A DNA stretch of 64,000 nt from Ditibartonella apihabitans. Lineage in GTDB: Bacteria > Pseudomonadota > Alphaproteobacteria > Rhizobiales > Rhizobiaceae. The notes beneath the pieces are model-generated. The model searched no databases and was not told where the DNA came from. It saw only the letters and a program-made list of their open reading frames with translations. Numbering within the stretch: the first letter of the stretch is position 1; each line of letters starts with the position of its first letter. Shown in pieces: positions 38,114-49,486 of this stretch. Both the position numbers and the translations under genes were made by a program. The stretch covers positions 2,537,173 through 2,601,172 of the forward strand of contig NZ_CP015820.1 of assembly GCF_002007485.1 (NCBI RefSeq). The letters are read 5' to 3'.

Positions 38114-38509
38114 TTATCTCCAGAAAGCAGCAAAAAGCATGATGACCAATCCGAAAATGGAAACCAGCCAGACGATGCTACGGATGTAGGGGATACCCAA
38201 GAGGTAAAGCGGAATATAGATAATTCTTGCTACGACCCATATGGAGCCACCGGCCACGGTTAACATGATGTTATTGGGTGCAAAATCACCGAGCAACATC
38301 AATGCCAGAAATGCCGGATAAGTTTCGCGGTAATTGGCACTCGCTCGCATTGCCCGACCGGCATAAACAGATTTCGGTGTTTCTCCGCCATCTCTTGGTC
38401 CGGCGTTCCAGCTTCGTCCCAATTCACGTGTTGTGAGAAAAGCCTGCAAAAAAATATGCACCAACAACAATATGACGCTTATGGCCAATAATGCTGCTGG
38501 TGCATTCAT
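38114..38509 (-). CDS. MAPEG family membrane protein
   Basis: Four-helix membrane protein of 131 residues of the eicosanoid and glutathione metabolism superfamily. ELGRSWNAGPRDGGETPKSVYAGRAMRASANYRETYPAFLALML contains the conserved Arg/Asn residues near the first loop. Bacterial members are of unknown or glutathione-transferase-like function. Three bases separate its stop from the start of the LysE-type gene, and odhB ends 16 bases upstream. Confidence 0.85.
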   Translation of the reverse strand: MNAPAALLAISVILLLVHIFLQAFLTTRELGRSWNAGPRDGGETPKSVYAGRAMRASANYRETYPAFLALMLLGDFAPNNIMLTVAGGSIWVVARIIYIPLYLLGIPYIRSIVWLVSIFGLVIMLFAAFWR

Positions 38510-38525
38510 TTACGACTATCCTATT

Positions 38526-39743
38526 TTAAAGATCGATAACGAGACGTTCCGGATCTTCAAGGCATTCTTTAACGCGAACGAGGAATGTAACAGCTTCCTG
38601 ACCATCAACGATACGGTGGTCATAAGAGAGAGCCAGATACATCATCGGACGGGCAACAACTTCGCCATTGACAACGACAGCACGTTCCTTGATGGCGTGC
38701 ATACCCAGAATGCCCGATTGAGGAGCATTGAGGATAGGTGTCGACATCAATGAACCATAAACGCCACCATTGGTGATGGTGAATGTGCCACCCTGCATAT
38801 CGGCGACAGCAAGCTTGCCATCACGTGCGAGACGTCCAAGACGACCGATTTCTTTTTCGATTCCTGCGATTGAAAGCTGGTCTGCGTCACGGACAACCGG
38901 AACAACAAGGCCTTTGGCTGTACCAACAGCAATACCGGCATTGACATAATTTTTGTAAATAATGTCGGTGCCGTCGATTTCGGCATTAACAGCAGGAACT
39001 TCTTTCAAAGCGTGGCAAACAGCCTTGGTGAAGAAGCCCATGAAGCCGAGCTTGACGCCATGTTTCTTCTCGAACATTTCCTTGTAGCGTTTACGCAAGT
39101 CCATAATAGCAGACATATCCACTTCGTTGAAAGTGGTGAGCATCGCCATGGTGTTTTGTGCGTCTTTCAAACGACGGGCAATGGTCTGGCGCAATTTTGT
39201 CATGCGGACGCGTTCTTCACGTGCAGCATCTTGCGGCTGGGAAGCCACGCGCGGTGCAGCAACAGGAGCTGCGGCCGAAATGCCTTTTGCAAGAGCATCA
39301 AGAACATCGCCTTTGAGAACCTGTCCACGCTTGCCCGAACCATCAACCTGACCGGCTGACAAATTGTTTTCAGCCATGAGCTTGGCTGCCGAAGGAGCAG
39401 GCTGCATCGAGCCGGAAGCGGCTGCAGGTGCACTTGCTGCCGGTTGTGGTGCAGGAGCGCTCGGTGCCGGTGCAGGCTTTGGCTGCGGAGCAACATTGCC
39501 GGCAGCACCCGCCTCGATCGAGCCAAGAAGCGCGCCAACTTCGACATTGTCACCTTCTTTGGCAACAATTTCTGTCAATTTTCCTGCAACAGGCGAGGGA
39601 ACCTCGACTGTTACTTTATCAGTTTCAAGTTCAACCAAGGGCTCGTCCATAGCGACAGCATCGCCAACTTTTTTGAACCATTTCCCAATGGTTGCTTCAG
39701 TAACGGACTCGCCCAGAGTAGGAACACGGATTTCATTAGCCAT
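38526..39743 (-). CDS. odhB: Dihydrolipoyl succinyltransferase (E2)
   Basis: Core of the 2-oxoglutarate dehydrogenase complex, 405 residues. One lipoyl domain (residues 1-77, lipoyl-lysine in [13 protein letters not shown]) is followed by an Ala/Pro-rich linker, a peripheral-subunit-binding domain ([31 protein letters not shown]) and the catalytic domain. The active-site His is in [16 protein letters not shown]. It follows sucA by 33 bases. Confidence 0.97.
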   Translation of the reverse strand: MANEIRVPTLGESVTEATIGKWFKKVGDAVAMDEPLVELETDKVTVEVPSPVAGKLTEIVAKEGDNVEVGALLGSIEAGAAGNVAPQPKPAPAPSAPAPQPAASAPAAASGSMQPAPSAAKLMAENNLSAGQVDGSGKRGQVLKGDVLDALAKGISAAAPVAAPRVASQPQDAAREERVRMTKLRQTIARRLKDAQNTMAMLTTFNEVDMSAIMDLRKRYKEMFEKKHGVKLGFMGFFTKAVCHALKEVPAVNAEIDGTDIIYKNYVNAGIAVGTAKGLVVPVVRDADQLSIAGIEKEIGRLGRLARDGKLAVADMQGGTFTITNGGVYGSLMSTPILNAPQSGILGMHAIKERAVVVNGEVVARPMMYLALSYDHRIVDGQEAVTFLVRVKECLEDPERLVIDL

Positions 39744-39776
39744 AATTTTTTTCCATACGTCAGAGTGATTTGAGAA

Positions 39777-42773
39777 TTAAGCCAACGCGTCTTCAAGGAA
39801 CGCGGCAAGCTGTTGAAGATGTTGCGACATAAGCCCGGTTGCAGGCGAAGCACTTGCAGGACGACCGGCATAACGGGCGCGAGGATATTTCGCACCGATA
39901 TGAGCCAGTACCCATTCAAGATACGGTTCGATAAATGACCAGGCACCCATATTTTTCGGCTCTTCCTGACACCAGACGATTTCCGCCTGCAAGAAGCGGG
40001 AAAGAACAGTGATCAAGGCTTTTGCCGGGAACGGGTAAAGTTGTTCAACACGCAACAGATAGACATCATCGATTCCGCGTTTCTCGCGCTCTTCGTAAAG
40101 GTCATAATAGACCTTGCCGGAGCAGAGAACAACGCGACGGATCTTGTTGTCTTTCTGCAACTTGATTGCCTGATCCTTGAGCTGTTGGGCGTCATCGAGC
40201 AACAAGCGATGGAACGTTGTATCGGCTCCCATATCGCTCAACGAAGAAATGGCGCGTTTGTGACGCAACAAGGATTTCGGTGTCATCAAGATCAAGGGTT
40301 TACGGAAATCGCGTTTGATCTGACGGCGCAAAATGTGGAAGTAATTTGCCGGTGTCGTACAATTGGCAACTTGCATATTATCTTCTGCACATAGTTGCAG
40401 ATAACGTTCAAGGCGGGCTGAAGAGTGCTCAGGTCCCTGACCTTCAAATCCGTGTGGCAACAGGCAGACAAGGCCGCTCATACGCAACCATTTGCGCTCG
40501 CCCGAAGAAATGAACTGGTCGAAAAGAACCTGTGCACCATTGGCGAAGTCACCGAATTGGGCTTCCCACAAGTTCAAGCCGAGCGGTTGTGCCAGTGAAT
40601 ATCCATATTCAAATCCCAATACACCTTCTTCCGAAAGCATCGAGTTGACAGGTTCATAAATGGCCTGACCCTTTTTGAGATTATTTAACGGGATATAGCG
40701 GTTTTCGTTTTCCTGATCATAGAGAACAGAATGACGCTGGCTGAATGTACCACGTTCGACATCTTCACCGGAAAGACGAACTGGTGCACCTTCGATAACG
40801 AGTGAACCGAAAGCCAAAGCTTCGCCGGTTGCCCAATCGATTCCTTCACCTGTTTCAAACATTTTTGCACGGTTATCAAGGAAACGCTTAATGGTCTTGT
40901 GAACATGGAAATCGGCCGGAATGTCAACAAGACGTTCACCAATTTCTTTCAGTGTCTTGATCGGCACACCGGTTGCGCCACGACGTTGATCGTCGGCATT
41001 GTCGGCGGCTTTCAAGCCCGTCCATGTGCCATCAAGCCAATCGGCCTTATTGGGCTTATAGGAAGTGGCTGCTTCAAACTCTTTTTCAAGCTTATCGTGC
41101 CACTCGCGCTTTTGCTGGTCGAGTTCTTCCGCCTTGATAAGGCCTTCTTTTTCCAGCTTCTCGCCATAAAGTTCCAAAGTGGTTTTATGACCACGAATGG
41201 CTTTATACATCAATGGCTGCGTGAAGGACGGTTCATCACCTTCATTGTGACCAAACCGGCGATAGCAGAACATGTCGATAACAACCGGCTTATGGAAAAT
41301 CATGCGGAATTCTGTTGCAACTTTGGCAACATAAACAACCGCTTCCGGATCATCGCCATTGACGTGGAAAATCGGCGCGTCGATCATCTTGGCAATATCT
41401 GACGGATAAGGCGTCGAGCGACCGAAACGCGGATTGGTGGTAAAGCCGATCTGGTTGTTGATGATGAAGTGGATCGAGCCGGCAACACGGAAACCTTTCA
41501 GCCCCGAAAGACCCAATGTTTCCTGAATAACACCTTGGCCTGCAAAAGCTGCATCACCGTGGATAAGAACCGGCATAACTTTTGCGCGTTCACTGAGCGG
41601 AACCAGATCACTGCGGCTCGGACCGGCAAGCAAATCCTGTTTTGCACGGGTTTTACCGATAACAACCGGGTCGACAATTTCGAGGTGGGACGGGTTGGCA
41701 AGAAGTGACAAATGCACCTTGTTGCCATCGAACTCGCGATCGGAAGATGTACCCAGATGGTATTTCACATCGCCCGAACCTTCGACATCGTCAGGCTTAT
41801 ATGAGCCACCCTTGAATTCATGGAAGATCGCGCGATGGGGCTTGGAGAGCACCTGCGAAAGAACGTTAAGACGTCCGCGGTGAGCCATGCCGAAAACGAT
41901 TTCTTCAACACCAAGAGCACCACCGCGCTTGATGATCTGTTCAAGAGCCGGAATAAGCGATTCACCGCCATCAAGGCCGAAACGCTTTGTGCCCTTATAT
42001 TTTGTATCCAGAAACTTTTCGAAACCCTCGGCTTCTACGAGCTTATGGACAATAGCCTTTTTACCTTCAGGCGTGAACGATACCCAATTGTTCGGGCCCT
42101 CGATTCGTTCCTGAATCCAGCTTTTTTCTGCCGGATCGGAAATATGCATGAATTCGACACCGATTGTGTTGCAATAGGTGTTTTTCAATATTTCCAACAT
42201 CTGCGGGATTGTTGCATATTCAAGCCCGAGAACATTGTCGATAAATATCTTGCGATCATAGTCAGCCGTTGTGAAACCATAGGTCTCAGGCGACAATTCG
42301 TTATAATCTTCCGGTGCTTCACGCAATTGTAACGGATCGAGTTTCGCATGAAGATGGCCGCGTATACGATAGGCGCGGATCATCATAATTGCGCGCACTG
42401 AATCGCGTGTAGCCTGAATAATATCGGCATCGCTTACAGCCGAACCGCCTTTTTTGGCTGCTTCTGCTGCTTTGCCTTTGAGCTTGTCGCCCATATGTTT
42501 TTCAACAGCCGACCAATCACCGTCCAGAGCCGATACCAGCTCGCCAACCGGTTTTACCGGCCAGTTGTCACGCTGCCAGGATGCGCCTTCAGCATTTTTC
42601 AGCACATCTTCCTTATTATCTTTTAAATTATCGAAAAATTCACGCCATTGCGGATCTACGCCAGCGGGATTTTTCTCATATTCGGCATAAAGCTGATCTA
42701 TATAGTCAGCATTGCCACCATATAAAAACGAAGTTTGTTCAAAAAGATCGTTTGTCTGGTCCTGCCTTGCCAT
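39777..42773 (-). CDS. sucA: 2-oxoglutarate dehydrogenase E1 component
   Basis: Thiamine-diphosphate decarboxylase of 998 residues. The N-terminal segment (FLYGGNADYIDQLYAEYEKNPAGVDPQWREFF) binds E2. VEEIVFGMAHRGRLNVLSQV and the later HGDAAFAGQGVIQETLGLSGLKGF hold ThDP and Mg-binding residues. RFGHNEGDEPSFTQPLMY and LLPHGFEGQGPEHSSARLERYLQL are further hallmarks. It lies 132 bases after sucD, separated from it by a terminator, so it may have its own promoter there. Confidence 0.97.
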   Translation of the reverse strand: MARQDQTNDLFEQTSFLYGGNADYIDQLYAEYEKNPAGVDPQWREFFDNLKDNKEDVLKNAEGASWQRDNWPVKPVGELVSALDGDWSAVEKHMGDKLKGKAAEAAKKGGSAVSDADIIQATRDSVRAIMMIRAYRIRGHLHAKLDPLQLREAPEDYNELSPETYGFTTADYDRKIFIDNVLGLEYATIPQMLEILKNTYCNTIGVEFMHISDPAEKSWIQERIEGPNNWVSFTPEGKKAIVHKLVEAEGFEKFLDTKYKGTKRFGLDGGESLIPALEQIIKRGGALGVEEIVFGMAHRGRLNVLSQVLSKPHRAIFHEFKGGSYKPDDVEGSGDVKYHLGTSSDREFDGNKVHLSLLANPSHLEIVDPVVIGKTRAKQDLLAGPSRSDLVPLSERAKVMPVLIHGDAAFAGQGVIQETLGLSGLKGFRVAGSIHFIINNQIGFTTNPRFGRSTPYPSDIAKMIDAPIFHVNGDDPEAVVYVAKVATEFRMIFHKPVVIDMFCYRRFGHNEGDEPSFTQPLMYKAIRGHKTTLELYGEKLEKEGLIKAEELDQQKREWHDKLEKEFEAATSYKPNKADWLDGTWTGLKAADNADDQRRGATGVPIKTLKEIGERLVDIPADFHVHKTIKRFLDNRAKMFETGEGIDWATGEALAFGSLVIEGAPVRLSGEDVERGTFSQRHSVLYDQENENRYIPLNNLKKGQAIYEPVNSMLSEEGVLGFEYGYSLAQPLGLNLWEAQFGDFANGAQVLFDQFISSGERKWLRMSGLVCLLPHGFEGQGPEHSSARLERYLQLCAEDNMQVANCTTPANYFHILRRQIKRDFRKPLILMTPKSLLRHKRAISSLSDMGADTTFHRLLLDDAQQLKDQAIKLQKDNKIRRVVLCSGKVYYDLYEEREKRGIDDVYLLRVEQLYPFPAKALITVLSRFLQAEIVWCQEEPKNMGAWSFIEPYLEWVLAHIGAKYPRARYAGRPASASPATGLMSQHLQQLAAFLEDALA

Positions 42774-42860
42774 ATATTCTGCCGGAACACCTGTTCCGTC
42801 TCCTTAATATCCGCGGGAACACCCTACGAATTGGTGTTGAAGAAGCATTTGCTTCTGTTA

Positions 42861-42900
42861 AAAAAATCAAGCCACCCGAACCAGTCGCCCGGGTGGCTTT
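42861..42900 (-). terminator. Intrinsic terminator after sucD
   Basis: On the minus strand aagccacccg (42900-42891) pairs exactly with cgggtggctt (42879-42870) around an 11-base loop, followed by GATTTTTTT. It lies five bases after the sucD stop and should reduce read-through into sucA. Confidence 0.88.
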
Positions 42901-42905
42901 TACTA

Positions 42906-43808
42906 TTAATCTTTGAGAACCTCGACGAGGGTCTTGCCGATTTGTGCAGGCGAGGGAGAAACACGAATACCGGCTGCTTCCATAGCAGCGATCTTGTCTT
43001 CTGCTCCACCTTTGCCACCGGAAATCACCGCACCGGCATGGCCCATTGTACGGCCCTTGGGCGCTGTACGACCGGCGATAAAACCGACAACCGGTTTTTT
43101 GCGCCCTTTCTTGGCTTCATCAATCAGGAATTGGGAAGCGTCTTCCTCGGCAGAACCGCCAATTTCACCGATCATAACGATCGACTTGGTTTCGTCATCT
43201 GCAAGGAACATCTCGAGTACGTCGATAAATTCAGTACCCTTGACCGGATCGCCACCAATGCCAACAGCTGTTGTCTGACCCAAACCTTCGACCGTTGTCT
43301 GATAAACAGCCTCATAGGTCAAAGTTCCCGAGCGCGATACAACACCGACCGAACCTTTCTTGAAGATCGATCCTGGCATAATGCCGATTTTGCATTCATC
43401 AGGTGTGAGTACACCGGGGCAGTTCGGACCGATAAGGCGCGATTTCGATTTTCTCAATTTTGCCTTGACCTTGACCATATCAAGAACCGGAATACCTTCC
43501 GTGATACAGACAATAAGGCCAATTTCGGCATCAATTGCTTCCATGATTGCAACCGCAGCACCTGCCGGTGGAACATAGATCACCGATGCGTCGGCACCGG
43601 TCTTGTCCTTACCTTCGGCAACAGTTGCGAAAATAGGCAGTTCTTCACCATTGGCGCCATGCCAGGTCTCGCCACCTTTTTTCGGGTTAACGCCACCCAC
43701 CATTTTGGTTCCATGATAGGCAAGTGCCTGCTCGGTATGGAAGGTACCTGTTTTGCCGGTCAAACCCTGTACGAGAACTTTTGTATCCTTGTTGATAAGA
43801 ATCGACAT
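42906..43808 (-). CDS. sucD: Succinyl-CoA synthetase alpha subunit
   Basis: Forms ATP or GTP with SucC from succinyl-CoA, 300 residues. CoA-binding domain motif [25 protein letters not shown] (here [19 protein letters not shown]) near residue 14; the phosphohistidine is in [21 protein letters not shown] near residue 251. It follows sucC by four bases with GGGAG upstream of the ATG. Confidence 0.97.
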   Translation of the reverse strand: MSILINKDTKVLVQGLTGKTGTFHTEQALAYHGTKMVGGVNPKKGGETWHGANGEELPIFATVAEGKDKTGADASVIYVPPAGAAVAIMEAIDAEIGLIVCITEGIPVLDMVKVKAKLRKSKSRLIGPNCPGVLTPDECKIGIMPGSIFKKGSVGVVSRSGTLTYEAVYQTTVEGLGQTTAVGIGGDPVKGTEFIDVLEMFLADDETKSIVMIGEIGGSAEEDASQFLIDEAKKGRKKPVVGFIAGRTAPKGRTMGHAGAVISGGKGGAEDKIAAMEAAGIRVSPSPAQIGKTLVEVLKD

Positions 43809-43812
43809 GACT

Positions 43813-45009
43813 TCAAGCTCCCTTCACGGCTGCGACAATTTTCTTGGCGGCATCGTCAAGATCATCCGCCGAGATGACATTCAGACCACTTTCATTAATA
43901 AGAGCTTTGCCCTTATCAACATTCGTGCCTTCAAGACGAATAACCAGAGGCACTTTCAAACCGACTTCCTTGACCGCAGCCAGAACACCTTCGGCGATAA
44001 CATCGCAACGCATAATACCACCGAAAATATTCACCAATATGCCCTGAACGTGGGGGTCGGCTGTAATAATCTTGAAAGCGGCAGTTACGCGTTCCTTGGA
44101 AGCACCACCACCAACATCAAGAAAGTTTGCCGGCTCGCCACCATAAAGCTTGATGATATCCATCGTTGCCATAGCAAGGCCGGCACCGTTGACCATACAA
44201 CCGATATTGCCATCAAGAGCGATATAGGCAAGATCGTGTTTGGAAGCTTCGATTTCCTTCGGATCTTCCTCTGAAGGATCCCGCAACTCGACAATGTCGG
44301 GGTGACGGAAAAGTGCATTATTGTCGAACGACACCTTCGAGTCGAGCAACCGCAAATGACCGTTTTTCATGACGATCAGCGGATTGATTTCAAGAAGGCT
44401 CATGTCTTTTTCGACAAAAGCTTTGTAAAGAATCGGGAAAAGTTTCAATCCGTCTTCACGAGCAACACCATCAAGCTTCAGAGCATCGCAAAGTTTTGCG
44501 CTGTCTTCAGCAGTAACCCCCTTATCCGGATCAATCGGAAGGGTGAGAATTTTTTCCGGTGTGTCATGAGCAACGGTTTCGATATCCATACCGCCTTCTG
44601 TCGAAACGACAAAGGCGATCTGTCCGACCGTACGGTCAACGAGGATCGACAGATAAAGTTCGCGTTCAATATCGGCACCATCTTCGATATAAAGACGATT
44701 TACCTGTTTTCCGGCCGGACCTGTCTGCTTGGTGACGAGTGTTTTGCCAAGCATTTCTTTGACATTGGCAACAACTTCTTCAACCGATTTTGCAAGACGG
44801 ACCCCACCTTTAGCATCGGGACCAAGTTCTTTAAACTTACCCTTGCCGCGACCACCAGCGTGAATCTGGCTTTTAACGACATAAAGAGGTCCAGGCAATT
44901 TTTTTGCCCATTCCTCTGCCTGCTCTACAGAATAGACAGCAACACCATTTGCAATCGGTGCGCCATATTCATGAAGCAGACGCTTGGCCTGATATTCATG
45001 GATATTCAT
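43813..45009 (-). CDS. sucC: Succinyl-CoA synthetase beta subunit
   Basis: ATP-grasp subunit of 398 residues. [19 protein letters not shown] begins the nucleotide-binding fold; [20 protein letters not shown] and [25 protein letters not shown] hold ATP and Mg ligands; [15 protein letters not shown] is in the CoA-ligase domain. AAGGA lies seven bases before the ATG. A terminator-like hairpin separates it from mdh 92 bases upstream. Confidence 0.97.
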   Translation of the reverse strand: MNIHEYQAKRLLHEYGAPIANGVAVYSVEQAEEWAKKLPGPLYVVKSQIHAGGRGKGKFKELGPDAKGGVRLAKSVEEVVANVKEMLGKTLVTKQTGPAGKQVNRLYIEDGADIERELYLSILVDRTVGQIAFVVSTEGGMDIETVAHDTPEKILTLPIDPDKGVTAEDSAKLCDALKLDGVAREDGLKLFPILYKAFVEKDMSLLEINPLIVMKNGHLRLLDSKVSFDNNALFRHPDIVELRDPSEEDPKEIEASKHDLAYIALDGNIGCMVNGAGLAMATMDIIKLYGGEPANFLDVGGGASKERVTAAFKIITADPHVQGILVNIFGGIMRCDVIAEGVLAAVKEVGLKVPLVIRLEGTNVDKGKALINESGLNVISADDLDDAAKKIVAAVKGA

Positions 45010-45080
45010 TCATTTTTCCTTTTCTATTATGGGCCGAAAGTCCGGTCCCGGAAAATCGGTGTATCCGACTTAAGTGAATG

Positions 45081-45101
45081 AAAAAGTGGGGCCACCCCCA
45101 C

Positions 45102-45103
<2 letters not shown>
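45081..45103 (-). terminator. Terminator overlapping the mdh stop codon
   Basis: On the minus strand aagtgggg (45103-45096) pairs with ccccactt (45091-45084) around a four-base loop, followed by a T-run. The upper arm overlaps the mdh stop codon (45104-45102), so ribosomes ending there may influence folding. Confidence 0.75.
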
Positions 45104-46401
<1,298 letters not shown>

Positions 46402-47544
46402 TTACTGACCCTGTTTTTCGGTCCAATTGGCCAAATATTCCTGACTTTGCATTTCAAAAAGACGTGATGCAGTGCGTTCGAACTCGAATGTCTCGGTCGT
46501 CTGGTTCTTTCCCTGATAAAGTTTGTCAGGGGTTGCAGCCGCCGAAATAAACAATCTGATATGCCGATCGTAAAGCGTATCAATCAGTAGAATGAAACGT
46601 TTTGTCTCGTTGCGATGCTCGTCGTCCATAATCGGGACATTGTCGATGAAAAATGTATGATAGCGTTCTGACAAAGCGAGATAGTCGGACGCTGCCAACG
46701 GGATGTCACACAGATCAATATAGTCGAAACGGGCAGCATCATTCACAACGCGCGGTACATGTACCGGATGTCCTCGCACTTCGACAATTTCGGATTTTGC
46801 GGTTTTTCCCTGTTCGATCAAAGCCCATGCAGCATCCATCTTTTCCTGTGCAACATGGCCGAGAGGTGTAATGTAGACAGGTTTTCGGTCAGCCTTTTCC
46901 AACCGGTAATCGGTATCGGCATCCAGATTGAAAACCTCGACATTTTCTTCGAGAATTTTGATAAAAGGCAAAAATAGCTGCCGATTGAGACCGTCTTTAT
47001 AAAGATTATCAGGTGCTACATTGGAAGTGGCAATAAGCGTCACACCATCCTTGAATAAAGCTGTAAACAGTCTTGATAGCACCATGGCATCGGCAATATC
47101 GGTAACCGTAAACTCGTCAAAACAAAGGACTTTGGCTTCTTTGGCAAGACTTGCCGCAACCGGAGGGATAGGGTCGTTCTGTTTGGTCTCGCCCCGCGTC
47201 AATGCCTGCCGGTGACGGTTAATCCGGTCATGGACATCTGCCATAAAATCATTGAAATGGGCGCGCCTTTTGTCACCATCAGGGAGACACGAAAAAAACA
47301 AATCCATGAGCATGGTTTTTCCACGCCCGACTTCCCCATAAACATAAAGACCACGGACACCACTGTGGTTATCTTTATTTTTACCGAAAAGCCAACCAAG
47401 CGGCGAGCTTTTCTGTGATATCCGTTTTACCGATAGTTCATCAAGAAGACGGTCAAAATGGGAAATCAACGCAATTTGCGCTTCATCACGGCTAATTTCG
47501 CCGTTTTCAACCAGAGCATCATAGCGCTCGCGCATTAATCCCAT
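46402..47544 (-). CDS. zapE: Cell division protein ZapE (AFG1-like ATPase)
   Basis: P-loop ATPase of 380 residues that in gamma-proteobacteria destabilises FtsZ polymers during division; the AFG1 relatives act in mitochondrial protein quality control. Walker A GLYVYGEVGRGKTMLMDLFF near residue 75, Walker B VLCFDEFTVTDIADAM, and sensor region LIATSNVAPDNLYKDGLNRQLFLPFI. The start at 47544 is supported by AAGGGG seven bases upstream. The 3' neighbour is mdh, as often in this group. Confidence 0.93.
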   Translation of the reverse strand: MGLMRERYDALVENGEISRDEAQIALISHFDRLLDELSVKRISQKSSPLGWLFGKNKDNHSGVRGLYVYGEVGRGKTMLMDLFFSCLPDGDKRRAHFNDFMADVHDRINRHRQALTRGETKQNDPIPPVAASLAKEAKVLCFDEFTVTDIADAMVLSRLFTALFKDGVTLIATSNVAPDNLYKDGLNRQLFLPFIKILEENVEVFNLDADTDYRLEKADRKPVYITPLGHVAQEKMDAAWALIEQGKTAKSEIVEVRGHPVHVPRVVNDAARFDYIDLCDIPLAASDYLALSERYHTFFIDNVPIMDDEHRNETKRFILLIDTLYDRHIRLFISAAATPDKLYQGKNQTTETFEFERTASRLFEMQSQEYLANWTEKQGQ

Positions 47545-47573
47545 CAACAAGCCCCTTCTTGTATCAAAAACGA

Positions 47574-47597
47574 AGAGGCCGGACGTTGACGGCCTCT
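47574..47597 (-). terminator. Terminator between omp19 and zapE
   Basis: agaggccg (47574-47581) and cggcctct (47590-47597) form an exact 8-base stem; the minus strand continues with CGTTTTTG. It ends the omp19 transcript, so zapE probably needs another promoter or read-through. Confidence 0.8.
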
Positions 47598-47611
47598 ATA
47601 AAAAATTCTGC

Positions 47612-48154
47612 TTAACGACTCAGTATAACAGATTGACCGTTTACTGTATTGCCCTCGAACCGGCTTTGACCAGCTGAATAAAGCGTGGCAACCGGACTTC
47701 CTGAACCATCATAGAAATTCAGTTGCTTGCCACTCACTGCCCATGAAGCAACTTTCGAGAAGGCTTCCGGACAATGCAACGGACCGGCGCGATAGCCTTG
47801 ACCATATTTTGTTTGCGGTGTCGCAATCTGACAATTGAGCCCGCCAACCGAGGCTTTCCATACACCGGCAATTGCTCCCGGTGTCAAATCGGCAGCGTTT
47901 GAAGGTGGCTGAAGGCTGGCGACATCTGTTTGCGACTGCGGGACACTGCTACTTACGCTATTATTGGGCGCTGACGGAAAATTATCCGGCGGTGGCAACT
48001 CGGATTGGCTGACACCACCCGAACTTGCCGGACCCGGCATAACCACTTGCGGTGGCTCACCACCGCCATTGTTGCCGAATCGTGAATTCGCACAACCGGC
48101 AAGCATTGTTGCCATAACGGTCAATACCAGAAGTGAATTCTTCGAGACTGTCAT
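47612..48154 (-). CDS. omp19: Omp19-type lipoprotein with AprI/Inh protease-inhibitor domain
   Basis: Outer-membrane lipoprotein of 180 residues. The lipobox is TMLAGC (Cys21) after a hydrophobic signal. A long Pro/Ser/Gly-rich spacer (residues about 28-90) leads to an Inh beta-barrel (IAGVWKASVGGLNCQIATPQTKYGQ, CPEAFSKVASWAVSGKQLNFYD). In Brucella, Omp19 inhibits host proteases, and a similar role is possible. AGGA lies unusually close to the ATG (two bases), so the exact start is slightly uncertain, although the lipobox fixes the signal. Confidence 0.87.
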   Translation of the reverse strand: MTVSKNSLLVLTVMATMLAGCANSRFGNNGGGEPPQVVMPGPASSGGVSQSELPPPDNFPSAPNNSVSSSVPQSQTDVASLQPPSNAADLTPGAIAGVWKASVGGLNCQIATPQTKYGQGYRAGPLHCPEAFSKVASWAVSGKQLNFYDGSGSPVATLYSAGQSRFEGNTVNGQSVILSR

Positions 48155-48640
48155 ATTCCTACTTTCTTCATCGCATGATTGCGCAGTAAAAATCCGTACA
48201 AAGGAAAGGCACGATGGTTAAATTTTATTTAAAGACTATACATAGCAAAAAAGTGTCAGAAAAAAAGAAAAACCTCCACTTCTCTTCATGATTCACAAAG
48301 AAACCGAACAATGAACGGGACTTTGTTACGACCAGAAAAATTGATATTATTGATAGATTTTTTATAACATATTGTTTTTATTAATATTTTTTAAAACCGA
48401 TCTATTCCGCAATGCTGTTTACCTTAAATCGAGAAATTATCAGAAAGCACAATAAAATATGACCGGAAACCGGCTTTGAACAACGGGAACCGCAATCATT
48501 TACAAAATCCGGACAATATTTTTAACATTTCCGGGTTTTATATATCTCTGGTCTATTCCGACTGTTTAAGCTACTTGTGCTGGAATTTTTTTAAAGTTTC
48601 AGTCATATTATCGCAATAAAGATCAGCTAGATGGCAAAAT
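48155..48640. other. AT-rich divergent region between omp19 and dapF
   Basis: About 490 bases, very AT-rich around 48350-48400 (long T and A stretches). Promoters for omp19 and dapF must lie here. No open frame with recognisable features and no RNA gene was seen. Confidence 0.55.
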
Positions 48641-49486
48641 ATGATCCCTTTTGAAAAAATGAATGGCCTCGGCAATGAAATAATTGTTGCCGATATGCGT
48701 GAGGCCAAAACCGATATGACACCGAAAGCTGCTATCGCTCTGGCAAAGAAAAGCGATACGGCGTTCGACCAGATAATGGCAGTCCACAAGCCGACAAAAT
48801 CCGGTAGTGATTACCACATTGTCATATGGAACTCGGATGGATCCAAGGCTCAGGCCTGTGGAAACGGTACACGTTGCGTCGTTGAATGGCTCTATAAACA
48901 AAATCTGGGCGATAATTTCAAACTGGATACAGCTGCCGGTATAGTCAGAGCAAAGCGTCGTGAAAACGGTTTGGTGTCGGTCGATATGGGGATTCCGCAT
49001 CTTGAATGGCAAGAAATACCTGTGTCACATGCTATTGCCGACACCAATCATGCCGATATTGGTCGCGGGCCGCTTCGTGATGCCTCGCTGGTTTCCATGG
49101 GAAATCCGCACGCAATTTTCTTCGTTGGCGATGATATTCAGAAAATAGCTCTTGATAAATATGGTCCCGAACTTGAACATGACCCGTTTTTTCCCGAGCG
49201 CTGCAATATTTCGATTGCCCACGTCACATCGCCCACTTCTTTAACTTTGCGGACATGGGAAAGAGGAGCAGGCCTTACACGTGCTTGTGGTACGGCTTCC
49301 TGTGCAGCAACTGTTGCCGCATCAAGACGTTCGCTTACAAAACGGCATGTGACTGTAACTCTACCGGGTGGAAAACTCGATATTTTATGGGATAAAGACA
49401 ACCATATCATCATGACGGGACCAACGGAATTCGAGTTTAGCGGTGAGTTCGATCCGGTTTCGGGTGAACATCAAAGGATTTCGTAA
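48641..49486 (+). CDS. dapF: Diaminopimelate epimerase
   Basis: Cofactor-free racemase converting LL- to meso-diaminopimelate for lysine and peptidoglycan, 281 residues. The two catalytic cysteines are Cys73 (ACGNGTRC) and Cys216 (ACGTASC). MNGLGNEIIVAD replaces the more common NGLGNDF motif at the N-terminus. The stop overlaps the mtaB start as TAATG, so the genes are coupled. Confidence 0.95.
   Translation: MIPFEKMNGLGNEIIVADMREAKTDMTPKAAIALAKKSDTAFDQIMAVHKPTKSGSDYHIVIWNSDGSKAQACGNGTRCVVEWLYKQNLGDNFKLDTAAGIVRAKRRENGLVSVDMGIPHLEWQEIPVSHAIADTNHADIGRGPLRDASLVSMGNPHAIFFVGDDIQKIALDKYGPELEHDPFFPERCNISIAHVTSPTSLTLRTWERGAGLTRACGTASCAATVAASRRSLTKRHVTVTLPGGKLDILWDKDNHIIMTGPTEFEFSGEFDPVSGEHQRIS

Noticed and set aside
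42735..43877. 380-codon plus-strand frame opposite sucD
   Set aside because: Antisense shadow of sucD; cysteine- and histidine-rich composition typical of such frames.
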